A stretch of 64,000 nt of DNA, taken from assembly GCA_037693485.1 (NCBI GenBank), contig CM075346.1:94718501-94782500 (forward strand), read 5' to 3'. The DNA comes from Kitagawia praeruptora. Taxonomy: Eukaryota; Streptophyta; Magnoliopsida; Apiales; Apiaceae. Within the stretch, counting starts at the first letter, position 1; every line of letters starts with the position of its first letter. Under the pieces are notes generated by a model. That model searched no databases and was not told the origin of the DNA. It was given only the letters and a program-made list of their open reading frames with translations. Below, in pieces: positions 31,958 through 41,097 of this stretch. The translations under genes and the position numbers were made by a program.

Positions 31958-32450
31958 ATATCAATCATTCGTAGTCCACATATTCTGTCAATTCATATTC
32001 ATACTTCGCACATACTGTCAATGCTACAGGAACCTGGTCAGTTCAGGTAACCTGCAAAATACAACACCATGCTACAGGAACCTGTTAGTCTAGGTAACCT
32101 GTTTCAAAAATTTCAAATTGACATATGAAATATCAAATCATAGCATGTACAATTCTGTCTAAGTAGGAATACTACCCCCCAGTTCTTTTGGGTAATGATT
32201 GTTACGTAAAAGAACTATTAAGGAGCTATAGCTGCAAATAATGCACTCAAAATATTCAACGTAGAGCTATACATCGCTCAATACTTAAAAAAATCGTCTT
32301 GCAAGTAGAAAGGTTCACATTAAGGACCCCCCCGAGTACATGCATAATTAAATACTGGAATCAAAATACTGGTCAGCTATAACTAATAAGCTGCCTTTAT
32401 TCGTGGGCTGAAAGAGCCTTACTTTTCCTAAGAAAAAATTCATAAAAGAA

Positions 32451-35400
32451 TTACTGATAATACTTCTTGAGATGTTCTGCATTCCAAGCTCTCGGAATTA
32501 GGTTCCCATCCATATCCATCAAGTGGTAGGTTCCTTCCCAAATTGCTGACTTTATCTGGTAAGGTCCCTCCCAATTTGCTCCAAAGGCTCCATGCGCCAG
32601 AACCCTGGTATTTGGCATGACTTTCCTCAAAACTAGGTCTCCAACCTTAAAAGGTCTTGCCTTCACCTTTTTGTTGTAATACCTTCGAACTCTCTGTTGA
32701 TATGCTGCTAACTTCACTTGCGAATCTGCTCTCAACTCTTCGACCATGTCCAAATACAGTCTATGATTAACCTCATTGCTTTCGGGATCAAAATACTTTC
32801 TTCTCAAGGAACCTGTTCCAACTTCCACAGGTACCATAGCTTCACAACCATAAGTTAGGGAAAAAGGAGACTCACTAGTTGTAGTTCTAGGCGTGGTGTT
32901 ATACGACCACAAGACTCCAGGAAGCTCCTCTGGCCAGCTTCCTTTCTTATCTTCAAGCCTTGTCTTCAAAGTGTGCTTGATAATCTTATTCACTGCTTCA
33001 GTCTGTCCATTACTCTGCGGATAATATACTGCTGAAAATGCTTTTTGGATTCCAAACTGCTCACATAATCCTCTAAGCTCTCTACTATCGAACTGCTTCC
33101 CATTGTCAGAAATCAGTTTCTGTGGAATGCCAAACCTGCATACAATGGCTCGAAACACAAACTCAGTCAATTTTGACGCTGTAATCTTTGCAAGTGGTTC
33201 TGCTTCTGCCCACTTTGTAAAGTAATCGACTGCAACCACTGCGTATTTCACTCCTCCTTTTCCTTTCGGGAGCTCTCCAATGAGATCTATTCCCCAAACA
33301 GCGAATGGCCAAGGGCTAACAATCGGTTTGATAGGTGCTACCGGACGACTATCAAAATTGGCAAACCTCTGACAATTACTGCATGCCTGCACGAACTTTG
33401 TAGCATCTGCTTTGATGGTTGGCCTATAATATCCTTGTCGAAGGACTTTCATGGCTAAAGAATTACCTCCCGAATGATTTCCACATACTCCTTCATGAAT
33501 CTCCTCGAGGATATACTTGCATTGTTCTCCAGCTACACACTTGAGCAAAGGCTGATTGAATCCTCGTTTATACAGAACTCCATCATAAATTACATACCTG
33601 GCTGCATGATACCTCAGCTTCCTGATATCACTTTGATTGGGAGGTAGCTCCCCTTTGTCCATGTAACGATGTATTGGGGTCATCCAGGAATCTTCAACTG
33701 GGAATTCAATGTCCATTATCTCTTCCTTGAAAACACTAGGTTGCTCCTGGATTTGAAGTGGAATTACCCCCAATAACGTGGATTCTCTCTGTGACCCTAG
33801 CTTGGCTAATGCATCCGCTTTGGTATTCTTTCCTCGAGGTACTTGATCTAGCTTCACCTCTTTGAACCTTGCGATCAACTCCTGGGAGTACCTCAAATAT
33901 AAGTCTGTTCTTGGCCCTCTCGCCTGAAAACCACCACGAATCTGCCAAACTACTAACATCGAATCACTAAACACCTTGATATTCTCTACTTTCATCTCCA
34001 AGGCTAACTTGAGACCTGCAATCAATGCCTCATATTCTGCATCATTGTTCGTGGCTTTAAAAGCAAAATGAATTGAGCTATAGAGTTGGTGCCCTTCTGG
34101 ACTAATTAGTTCTATGCCTGCACCTGCTCCACTACTGTTAGCAGCCCCATCTACATATAGTATCCACCAAGGTGCACAGTTGTCATTGTCTGTTTGTTTT
34201 TCTACCACCTCTTTTGGCCCCTCCTGGCCAGTAACCTCTACATGAGGTGGAAACTCGATTAAGAAATCTGCTAAAGCTTGAGCTTTGATTGCTGTCTTTG
34301 GCTTGTATTCTATGTCGAACTGACCTAGCTCCACAGCCCACTTTAACATTCTTCCAGAAGTTTCTGGCCTATGCATCACTTGCTTAAGTGGATATGAGGT
34401 TCTTACCTCAATCTTGTGAGCTTGGAAATAAGGTCGCAGCTTCCTGGAAGCCAGAATCAATGCGAAAACTAGCTTCTCCATTCCTGTGTACCTTGTTTCT
34501 GCATCAAGTAATCTTTTACTGACATAGTAGACTGGGCTCTGCTGTCCATTCTCTTCTCGAACCAGAACTGCACTAATGGAATACTCTGACACAGCCAAAT
34601 AAAGTATCAATGTTTCTCCATCCACAGGTTTGGCTAACAGTGGGGGACTCCCCAAATGCTCCTTTAACTTTCCAAACGCTATCTCACATTCTGCAGTCCA
34701 CTCAAATTTGCTTCCTTTCTTTATAGCTTTAAAGAACTCCTGACACTTATCTGTGGACTTCGAAATGAATCTATTCAAAGCTGCAACTCTTCCTGTAAGA
34801 GACTGAACCTCTCTCACAGTTCTCGGTGACCTCATATCAATCAATGCTTTAATCTTGGCTGGGTTGGCTTCGATACCCCTGTGGTTTACCATGAAACCCA
34901 GAAACTTTCCTGATTCTACCCCAAACACGCATTTTTGAGGGTTCAGCTTCATTCTGTACTTCCGCAAGATTCCAAACATTTCTTCTAAGTGCTTTACATG
35001 GTCAACAGCTTCCTTAGATTTAACTAGCATATCATCCACATATACTTCCATAGTATGGCCAATTTGGTCTTTAAACATCATATTCACTAATCGTTGGTAT
35101 GTGGCTCCAGCATTAATCAATCCAAATGGCATGCATACATAGCAATAAAGACCTCTATCCGTAATAAAAGAAGTATGCTCTTGGTCAAGTTCATACATAG
35201 GGATTTGATTGTAACCTGAATATGCATCCATGAAGCTGAGGAGGGCATGTCCAGTTGTTGCATCCACTAACTGATCAATCCGTGGCAGTGGGAAGCTGTC
35301 CTTCGGGCATGCTTTGTTGAGATCTGTGAAGTCTACACAGGTTCTCCATTTCCCATTAGGTTTCTTTACCAAAACAGGGTTTGCCAACCATACTGGGTAG

Positions 35401-38400
35401 AAAGATTCTTTAACTAATCCTGCATCCAATAACCTGTCCACCTCTTCTTTCAATGCTTGAGCCCTTTCTCCACTAACTGGTCTTCGCTTCTGCCTCACTC
35501 CTTTCTTTTCTGGATCAATATTCAACTTATGACACATGACCCTTGGATCTATCCCTTCCATATCTGCATGACACCATGCAAACACATCCAGGTTCTTGCC
35601 CAAAAAGGTAATGAGAGATTCCTTTAAGGCTGGATCGAGTTGAGCTCCAATCTTCAACACCTTTGTACCATCTTTGTCATTGATTTTCACATCCAGAGTT
35701 TCACCAGCTGGTCCAGCCTTAACCATGGTTTCTGGCATTCGAGGGTCTAAGTCTACCTCCATCTCTGTGGTTGAGTCCTCTTGAGGTTCCTGGACGGTAG
35801 ACGGTTCCTGCACTTCGTGCATGACATTCCTTCTCTTTGATGCTGGCTGACTGTCTTCATTGCTTCCATTATGTTTCAGTTTTCGGGATTTTTCTTCATC
35901 CAATCCTTCTACCATACACACGTCACCATCCTTGTCCGTAGGGGGTGCACTTTCTATCAGTAAGTACGGGGTATCTGGTCCCCGAAAAACTGGAATCTCA
36001 GCATGAGGTTCCTCTTCTATGATCTCTTCAATTCTTATAGCTCTACAGGATGCTGACACAAAACCTTCCAAAGGCGAACCGCGCAGGTCGACCGTTATTT
36101 TGTCTGGGTTTTTTCCTGGAAAATTGTCAGGAACCTCGTCCATAGGTTCAGGCAATTTAGCAGCTCTAGCAGCATGTTGCAAAGCTTTGGTGTAACACTC
36201 TCTAGACTCATATTGACATCCTCGAACTATATCAACCCCATTTGGTGTCGGGAACTTCATAGTGAGGTGGTAAATGGAGGTTATTACCCTCATCTCCTTC
36301 AAAATGGGTCTTCCCAAAATAGCATTGTAATTCATATTCTCTTCTATAACGATGAATTCTGCCAACTGCGTAATGCAACATGGTTTATCACCTAAAGTTA
36401 CTGGCAAACGAATCTTACCTTTGATAGGAACCTGATTATTAGTGAATCCGTACAAGGTATCGTTTGTTGGAGTTAAATCTTTATCCAGAAAATGCATCTT
36501 CTTGAAAGCTGAGTAAGATAGCAAGTTTACAGAGCTTCCATTATCAACTAGCACTCGATGAACCTCATAAGACCCAATTCCTGCCTCAACAACCAAAGCA
36601 TCAGTATGGGGATGATGTACCCAGGAAGCATCTTCTTCAGTGAAAGTAATATCTGCATCCTCTCCTTCGAACAACTTTGGGGACCTCTGTGACAGATTGT
36701 AAATACTGGTTAAAGGACGTTCTTTAGCCTCACGGGTATACCTCTCCATGGTATTCCTGCTGCTTCCTCCAATGTGGGGACCTCCTATAATTGTGCGTAT
36801 GCACCCAGCCTTAGGTGGTCCTTCCATCACGACAGGTTCCTGTGTTGGTGTCTTCTGAGTCTTCTCATCTCTATACTTTTTTCCTTCCTGAGCCACCCAC
36901 TCACTCAATTGCCCTTGTCTGATTAGAGTTTCAATTAGATCTCTGAGGTGACGACAATCTGCAGTATTATGCCCATTATTATCATGGAAGTCACAGTATG
37001 GGCGTTCATTCTTATTCCCTGGGGGACCGGTTCTGAAAGGCTTCTTAAACCATGAGGACTTCTCATTCACTGCGTAAATGTGATCAATCGGAGCTACCAA
37101 AGGGGTGAAAGTTTCATAGACAGGTCTCTCATGTTTATTGTTGTTATAGGAAGCTGGTGGCGGTACCTGACTCATGACAGGTTTAGTTGGATTCACAGCT
37201 TCAGGCTTCACCTGGGACGTGCGACTAACCACCTTTTTGTTGTCACGACCATTGGGGCTTCTTTGTCTCGACCTCTTGCTTCCACTTTGCCTTACAAAAT
37301 CTGGATCCTTCCTTAATTCAGCTAGAGACTCTTCCACCAGACGAAAGGGTTCTGCCTGGGCATAAAAATCTACCAACGTCTCTGGTTCTTTTCCCTGCAG
37401 TGCTTTCCAAAACTCTGAGCCTCCTTTGACTCCAGCAATTAAGAAATTCTTTATTGTTTCCTCAGATGCTTTCCTAACTTTAGGAACCTCCGCATTAAAC
37501 CTCTTGAAATATTCTGTCAACGTTTCACTAGGTCTTTGTTTGATATTGGCTAAGGTATTGGTTGGTGGTGCGAATGCAACAGATGCTCTAAATTGAGTGA
37601 CAAAGAGCTTCCCCATACTTGCCCAAGAACCAATCGAATCTGCAGGTAACCTTTTGAACCATTGATGGGCTCCGCCCTGTAGAGTTGCAGCCAGTAACCT
37701 GCACCTGGTGGCTTCCTTCACTTGATAAACATCCATCTCTGTGTCAAAACGACTAAGGTACTCAATGGGGTCAGTAGTCCCATCGAATTTCAACTCACTC
37801 GAAGGCCTATAAGACCTAGGCAGAGTCGACTTTTGAACCTTCTTGGTGAAAGGAGAAGCTGTTATAGGGTTCACAGCAAGATTCTTTTCATCCTTGAGTT
37901 GAGCCAAAATTTTCTTGACATCTTCTGCTGTCACCTCCCCAGTAGCTTCCGCCTTTGTCTTCTTACTCGTTCCTTCTTCCTCTTGCGATTCTACAGTGCT
38001 TGATTCTTCAGTATCTTCATCTGAATCCGTGCTTTCTTCTTCAATTATCTCGATAGATGGGTCTTTATCTTTCTTCTTTTTCTGTGAGGAACCTCCAGTC
38101 TTGGTTTTCTTCTTTCCCTTGGATCCTGTACGGCCCTTGCTAACAGTTTTACTCTTCTCAGGATTCTCTAGCTCTTCATCACCATTATTTTGCTTCGGTT
38201 CTCCACCATCGTCTGGAACCTCTTCTCTATTCTCAGATTCTTCAAAATTCAACTGTTTCGGAGTAACCTTCGACTTCTTACCTTTCTTTGCCTTCTTTTT
38301 CTTCTTTTTGCTTGAAGCCTGCTCCAAAGTCGACAAACGTTCTCCCACAGTCTTTAAGATTTCCATCATGGCTACTTTAGTAACCTTCGGTGCTCTGGGA

Positions 38401-38477
38401 GGAGATGTATTCCCCTCATGAATCTGTCGTTCAGAACGGGTTGCTTCGCTATCCGAGTTGCCTGACATCTTTTCCAC
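32451..38477 (-). CDS. Gag-pol polyprotein of element D (Tat lineage), 2008 codons, intact
   Basis: Order by residue: Lys/Glu-rich N-terminus; gag core 229-375 (FDGTTDPIEY); knuckle C495-H498-H503-C508; aspartic protease DNGSS about 645; RT about 1035-1210 with YVDD at 1146-1149; a first RNase H about 1255-1360 whose opening acidic residue is replaced (LYLAVSEYS instead of an LxxDAS pattern); a second, archaeal-type RNase H about 1437-1562 with D1443, E1481, D1505, D1555; integrase with H1661, H1668, C1699, C1702 and catalytic D1731, D1791, E1827 (35 residues between the last two). No chromodomain. Start: 38477 or the second Met at 38468, which matches element C; the primer site ends 20 nt upstream of 38477. 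No stop or frameshift. Confidence 0.95.
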   Translation of the reverse strand: MEKMSGNSDSEATRSERQIHEGNTSPPRAPKVTKVAMMEILKTVGERLSTLEQASSKKKKKKAKKGKKSKVTPKQLNFEESENREEVPDDGGEPKQNNGDEELENPEKSKTVSKGRTGSKGKKKTKTGGSSQKKKKDKDPSIEIIEEESTDSDEDTEESSTVESQEEEGTSKKTKAEATGEVTAEDVKKILAQLKDEKNLAVNPITASPFTKKVQKSTLPRSYRPSSELKFDGTTDPIEYLSRFDTEMDVYQVKEATRCRLLAATLQGGAHQWFKRLPADSIGSWASMGKLFVTQFRASVAFAPPTNTLANIKQRPSETLTEYFKRFNAEVPKVRKASEETIKNFLIAGVKGGSEFWKALQGKEPETLVDFYAQAEPFRLVEESLAELRKDPDFVRQSGSKRSRQRSPNGRDNKKVVSRTSQVKPEAVNPTKPVMSQVPPPASYNNNKHERPVYETFTPLVAPIDHIYAVNEKSSWFKKPFRTGPPGNKNERPYCDFHDNNGHNTADCRHLRDLIETLIRQGQLSEWVAQEGKKYRDEKTQKTPTQEPVVMEGPPKAGCIRTIIGGPHIGGSSRNTMERYTREAKERPLTSIYNLSQRSPKLFEGEDADITFTEEDASWVHHPHTDALVVEAGIGSYEVHRVLVDNGSSVNLLSYSAFKKMHFLDKDLTPTNDTLYGFTNNQVPIKGKIRLPVTLGDKPCCITQLAEFIVIEENMNYNAILGRPILKEMRVITSIYHLTMKFPTPNGVDIVRGCQYESRECYTKALQHAARAAKLPEPMDEVPDNFPGKNPDKITVDLRGSPLEGFVSASCRAIRIEEIIEEEPHAEIPVFRGPDTPYLLIESAPPTDKDGDVCMVEGLDEEKSRKLKHNGSNEDSQPASKRRNVMHEVQEPSTVQEPQEDSTTEMEVDLDPRMPETMVKAGPAGETLDVKINDKDGTKVLKIGAQLDPALKESLITFLGKNLDVFAWCHADMEGIDPRVMCHKLNIDPEKKGVRQKRRPVSGERAQALKEEVDRLLDAGLVKESFYPVWLANPVLVKKPNGKWRTCVDFTDLNKACPKDSFPLPRIDQLVDATTGHALLSFMDAYSGYNQIPMYELDQEHTSFITDRGLYCYVCMPFGLINAGATYQRLVNMMFKDQIGHTMEVYVDDMLVKSKEAVDHVKHLEEMFGILRKYRMKLNPQKCVFGVESGKFLGFMVNHRGIEANPAKIKALIDMRSPRTVREVQSLTGRVAALNRFISKSTDKCQEFFKAIKKGSKFEWTAECEIAFGKLKEHLGSPPLLAKPVDGETLILYLAVSEYSISAVLVREENGQQSPVYYVSKRLLDAETRYTGMEKLVFALILASRKLRPYFQAHKIEVRTSYPLKQVMHRPETSGRMLKWAVELGQFDIEYKPKTAIKAQALADFLIEFPPHVEVTGQEGPKEVVEKQTDNDNCAPWWILYVDGAANSSGAGAGIELISPEGHQLYSSIHFAFKATNNDAEYEALIAGLKLALEMKVENIKVFSDSMLVVWQIRGGFQARGPRTDLYLRYSQELIARFKEVKLDQVPRGKNTKADALAKLGSQRESTLLGVIPLQIQEQPSVFKEEIMDIEFPVEDSWMTPIHRYMDKGELPPNQSDIRKLRYHAARYVIYDGVLYKRGFNQPLLKCVAGEQCKYILEEIHEGVCGNHSGGNSLAMKVLRQGYYRPTIKADATKFVQACSNCQRFANFDSRPVAPIKPIVSPWPFAVWGIDLIGELPKGKGGVKYAVVAVDYFTKWAEAEPLAKITASKLTEFVFRAIVCRFGIPQKLISDNGKQFDSRELRGLCEQFGIQKAFSAVYYPQSNGQTEAVNKIIKHTLKTRLEDKKGSWPEELPGVLWSYNTTPRTTTSESPFSLTYGCEAMVPVEVGTGSLRRKYFDPESNEVNHRLYLDMVEELRADSQVKLAAYQQRVRRYYNKKVKARPFKVGDLVLRKVMPNTRVLAHGAFGANWEGPYQIKSAIWEGTYHLMDMDGNLIPRAWNAEHLKKYYQ

Positions 38478-38496
38478 TCTTAAGATATTAACTATC

Positions 38497-38514
38497 CCCC
38501 TCCTTCTAGCGCCA
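38497..38514 (-). other. Primer binding site of D (tRNA-Asn type)
   Basis: The minus strand reads TGGCGCTAGAAGGAGGGG, one base after the LTR end. By memory it is complementary to the 3' end of plant tRNA-Asn (acceptor strand TTCTAGC plus GCCA). Identical in C. Confidence 0.75.
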
Positions 38515-38515
38515 A

Positions 38516-39310
38516 TGTTGATGAGTGAATTTTGTAATCAACTTATATGAGGTCTATAGGTAGTTGTATAGGCTAGCGATCAACTGTTCTTCGAACTAGG
38601 TTTGGGTTGTGTTTGTGGGGGTTGAGCTGAGCTCGAGGGTATCTCCAATAATCTCAGGTGCCTTTAGAGAAAATTAGAGAACTTAATGCCTCGTACCCTG
38701 AGGTGCCTACGTACCCTTGTATTTATAGGGATCAAGCTCACGTAGTTCTAATATGATTCTGTCTCTTATTGGAATAGCTGTATTCGGTCATCTAGTTCGT
38801 GTTGGACTCAGGTTCCTTTAGAGCCTTTCACGAACTAGTTTGGCTAAGTAGAGTAGAACTCGAGTTCGTACCCCACTTATGATTCTCTCATTGGTTAGAG
38901 TTATTCTAGGATCATCTGCGCCCTAGAATTATACTCAGATACCAATTCGTTTATCTGTTCTAGATGACTTCTAGAACTTTCTGTTGGCAACTCGTAGGAA
39001 CCTGGTGCTCAGGAACCTACATTTCAGGAGCCTGTTTCTCAGGGACCTCCTTATTTCGGGACATATCACTTAGGGACCTCCCTTTTGGTGTTAGTACCTG
39101 CACAAGTAACAAACTAGTTAGACTGGATAACTCTTTATATGCTTTTATCATCTCTATGGCTGTTGTTATGCTAATTCGAACTCCTCGGCTGGGAGGAACC
39201 TGGTCTTCGAGTGCTCAACTCAGCTTCCTGACCATTGGGAACCTCCTAATACTCATACTTCCTTATTCATTTCTTCTATTTGATCTTCATAACTCGTACT
39301 GGATCATTCT
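38516..39310 (-). repeat. 5' LTR of element D, main piece
   Basis: Matches 22183-22977. TATAAATA (minus) at 38720-38727. Interrupted at 39306-39310 (attct) by copia element F; the last 72 bp are at 53991-54062. Confidence 0.95.
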
Positions 39311-40363
39311 TGAAAGGCAGAGTGTATTAACTTGTAACACTATAACTAATGTAACTCAATTAAACGAAAAGATACTTAACCAGAAGACAATCAAGAACAA
39401 GAAGTCACAAGGAATCAACACTAAATGAAGACAAGGTAATTGATACAATTGAACATGTTAACTATGATCAAGCCAAGAAGAAATCATTGAGAGAAGTTCA
39501 AGTCAAAGTTGTTCAGGCCTCAGTGATTTGAGAATTCGAGATTCAAGATCATAACTATCAGTATCAACAAGACCAATTGATTTCAAGTGAACAAGAAGGA
39601 AAGCAAATATTGGAAAGCCAAGTTACTAAGTGAATATGGTAATTTATTCAAGAAGCAGAAACACTATCAAGACTAGTCACTTATGAACCAGACCAGTGCA
39701 TCAAGTGTCAGGACATTGATAGCAAGATTATGTCAGTAATAAAGATCCATGTTCAAGAGCTTGTAGAAGAACAAAGAAGATATGAAGATATCACAAGCTC
39801 AAGATGTGCATTGAAGTTTCAAGTTGAAGACCAGAATATTTTCTAAGTAAGAAATGTTCTAGATGGCTAAGTCGAAATTCCCAAGTAGAAGTTCTACTTA
39901 GAATTTCGAGATGGCTAAGTAGAAATTCTCAAGTAGAAGTTCTACTTAGAGTGCAGCTTCAACATGACACATGGCATCTTCTGATTGGCAGATTTCCAAG
40001 CTTTCAAGATAAGACAAGATTTATGTGGACATCATTGGGCCACGTACATCTTAGTCTTTGAAGACTACAGGTCATAGATTACATGTAGTATAAATAGAAG
40101 CACTTGTGTAATGTTTTAGTTAGTGAGCAATATTGAGAAAAACACAAGAAAAAGAGAGAGAGTATTCACAGAGCTTAGAATCATTCACTTCTCTCTCAAC
40201 TTCTGTTATACTTTGTAATGAATGTTGTAGCAACCTTTTCAAGTTATATATAAAAGAAATATATTCCTTGAATCTGTGTGTTCATTTATTGCATCGTATT
40301 TATTGCTACTCATAATCGAAAAGTTGTATTCACCCCCCCTCTACAACACATTTGGACCTAACA
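39311..40363 (+). repeat. 5' LTR of element F
   Basis: Bounded TGAAAGGCAG...CCTAACA. TATAAATA at 40089-40096. Bases 39862-39950 contain repeated words tctacttagaatttcgagat and aagtagaaattctcaag that recur elsewhere in F. Confidence 0.95.
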
Positions 40364-40365
40364 AT

Positions 40366-40377
40366 TGGTATCAGAGC
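40366..40377 (+). other. Primer binding site of F (initiator tRNA-Met)
   Basis: TGGTATCAGAGC two bases after the LTR end, the standard plant copia primer site. Confidence 0.95.
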
Positions 40378-41097
40378 GGTTGTTTGACATACAAAACATA
40401 GATCCTTGTGTTTAGAAGAAGAATCGTGAGTTTTCATTTTCTAGATCTACTTTTCATTTTTTTCGAAAAGTGAGCTTTAATTTGGTTCCAGTGAAAACTC
40501 ATCCGGGAAAAATTATTTAAATACTCCAGGTGTGATTATTTGGCTTGGGTGTATTTTAATTAATTTTTGTGAATTAATCTGGGTTCATTAATATTTGGTG
40601 TTCTTGAGTGTTCATCATTTGTTCTTATCAAGAATATAACCCAGCAACTTTTCAATTTCCTTTTCAAAGAAATTATAGTCAAAAAGGTGTTTTTGTTACT
40701 TTTGATTTGATTATTATTTCTTAGCCGAAAGCAAAAGAAAGTGTACTCAGTGCTTAGCAGGTGGGTTAGTCACTTTCGGTGTGTAAAGCAATCAAAAGTC
40801 AAAAAGGTGTTTTAGTGGTGATATTGTTTATTCAATATTAAAGTAATCTGCAGAAGAAAATTATTCTAAGGACAAAAGTTCTACATAGAATTTCTACTTG
40901 AGATTTTCTACATAGAATTTCGACTTGGACAATTTCTACTTGGTGAATTTCGACTTGGACAATTTCTACTTAAGAGAAATTTCGACTTGAGCAAAAATTT
41001 CTACTTAGAGAAATTTCGACTTGGCAGAAGTTCTACATAGATATTCTACATAAGCCTAGTCTTGGGTACTTAGAGATTTTTAGTGACAAGATTTGAA
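40378..41097 (+). other. Leader of F with degenerate TTCTACTTAGA / TTTCGACTTGG repeats
   Basis: Bases 40872-41056 hold about ten copies of ttctac(t/a)tag or tttcgacttgg at 15-25 bp spacing, immediately upstream of gag. No ORF of note. Confidence 0.7.

Larger units (their letters stand above)
30763..32450 (-). other. Spacer between the antisense gene and gag-pol of D, repeat-rich
   Basis: The 3' ends of two convergent genes meet here. Two ~80-bp tandem units (about 31302-31460) each contain a 24-bp palindrome, and a 31-bp tandem array follows at 31750-31957. Purine tract copies (minus-strand AACTGGGGGGTAGT) lie near 32171, with a poorer one near 32325. No ORF with motifs. Confidence 0.7.

Noticed and set aside
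31684..32093. Repetitive proteins of about 96 codons in three frames
   Set aside because: Translations of the 31-bp tandem array; no independent coding evidence.
37915..38421. 168-codon plus-strand ORF rich in Ser and Phe (also 54042-54605)
   Set aside because: Complementary to Lys/Glu-rich gag coding sequence; composition shadow.
22183..39310. Element D as a chromovirus
   Set aside because: No chromodomain after integrase, and a second RNase H is present, which points to Tat.
40366..40377. Possible tRNA gene fragment
   Set aside because: It is the 12-nt primer site of a copia element, with no tRNA body around it.
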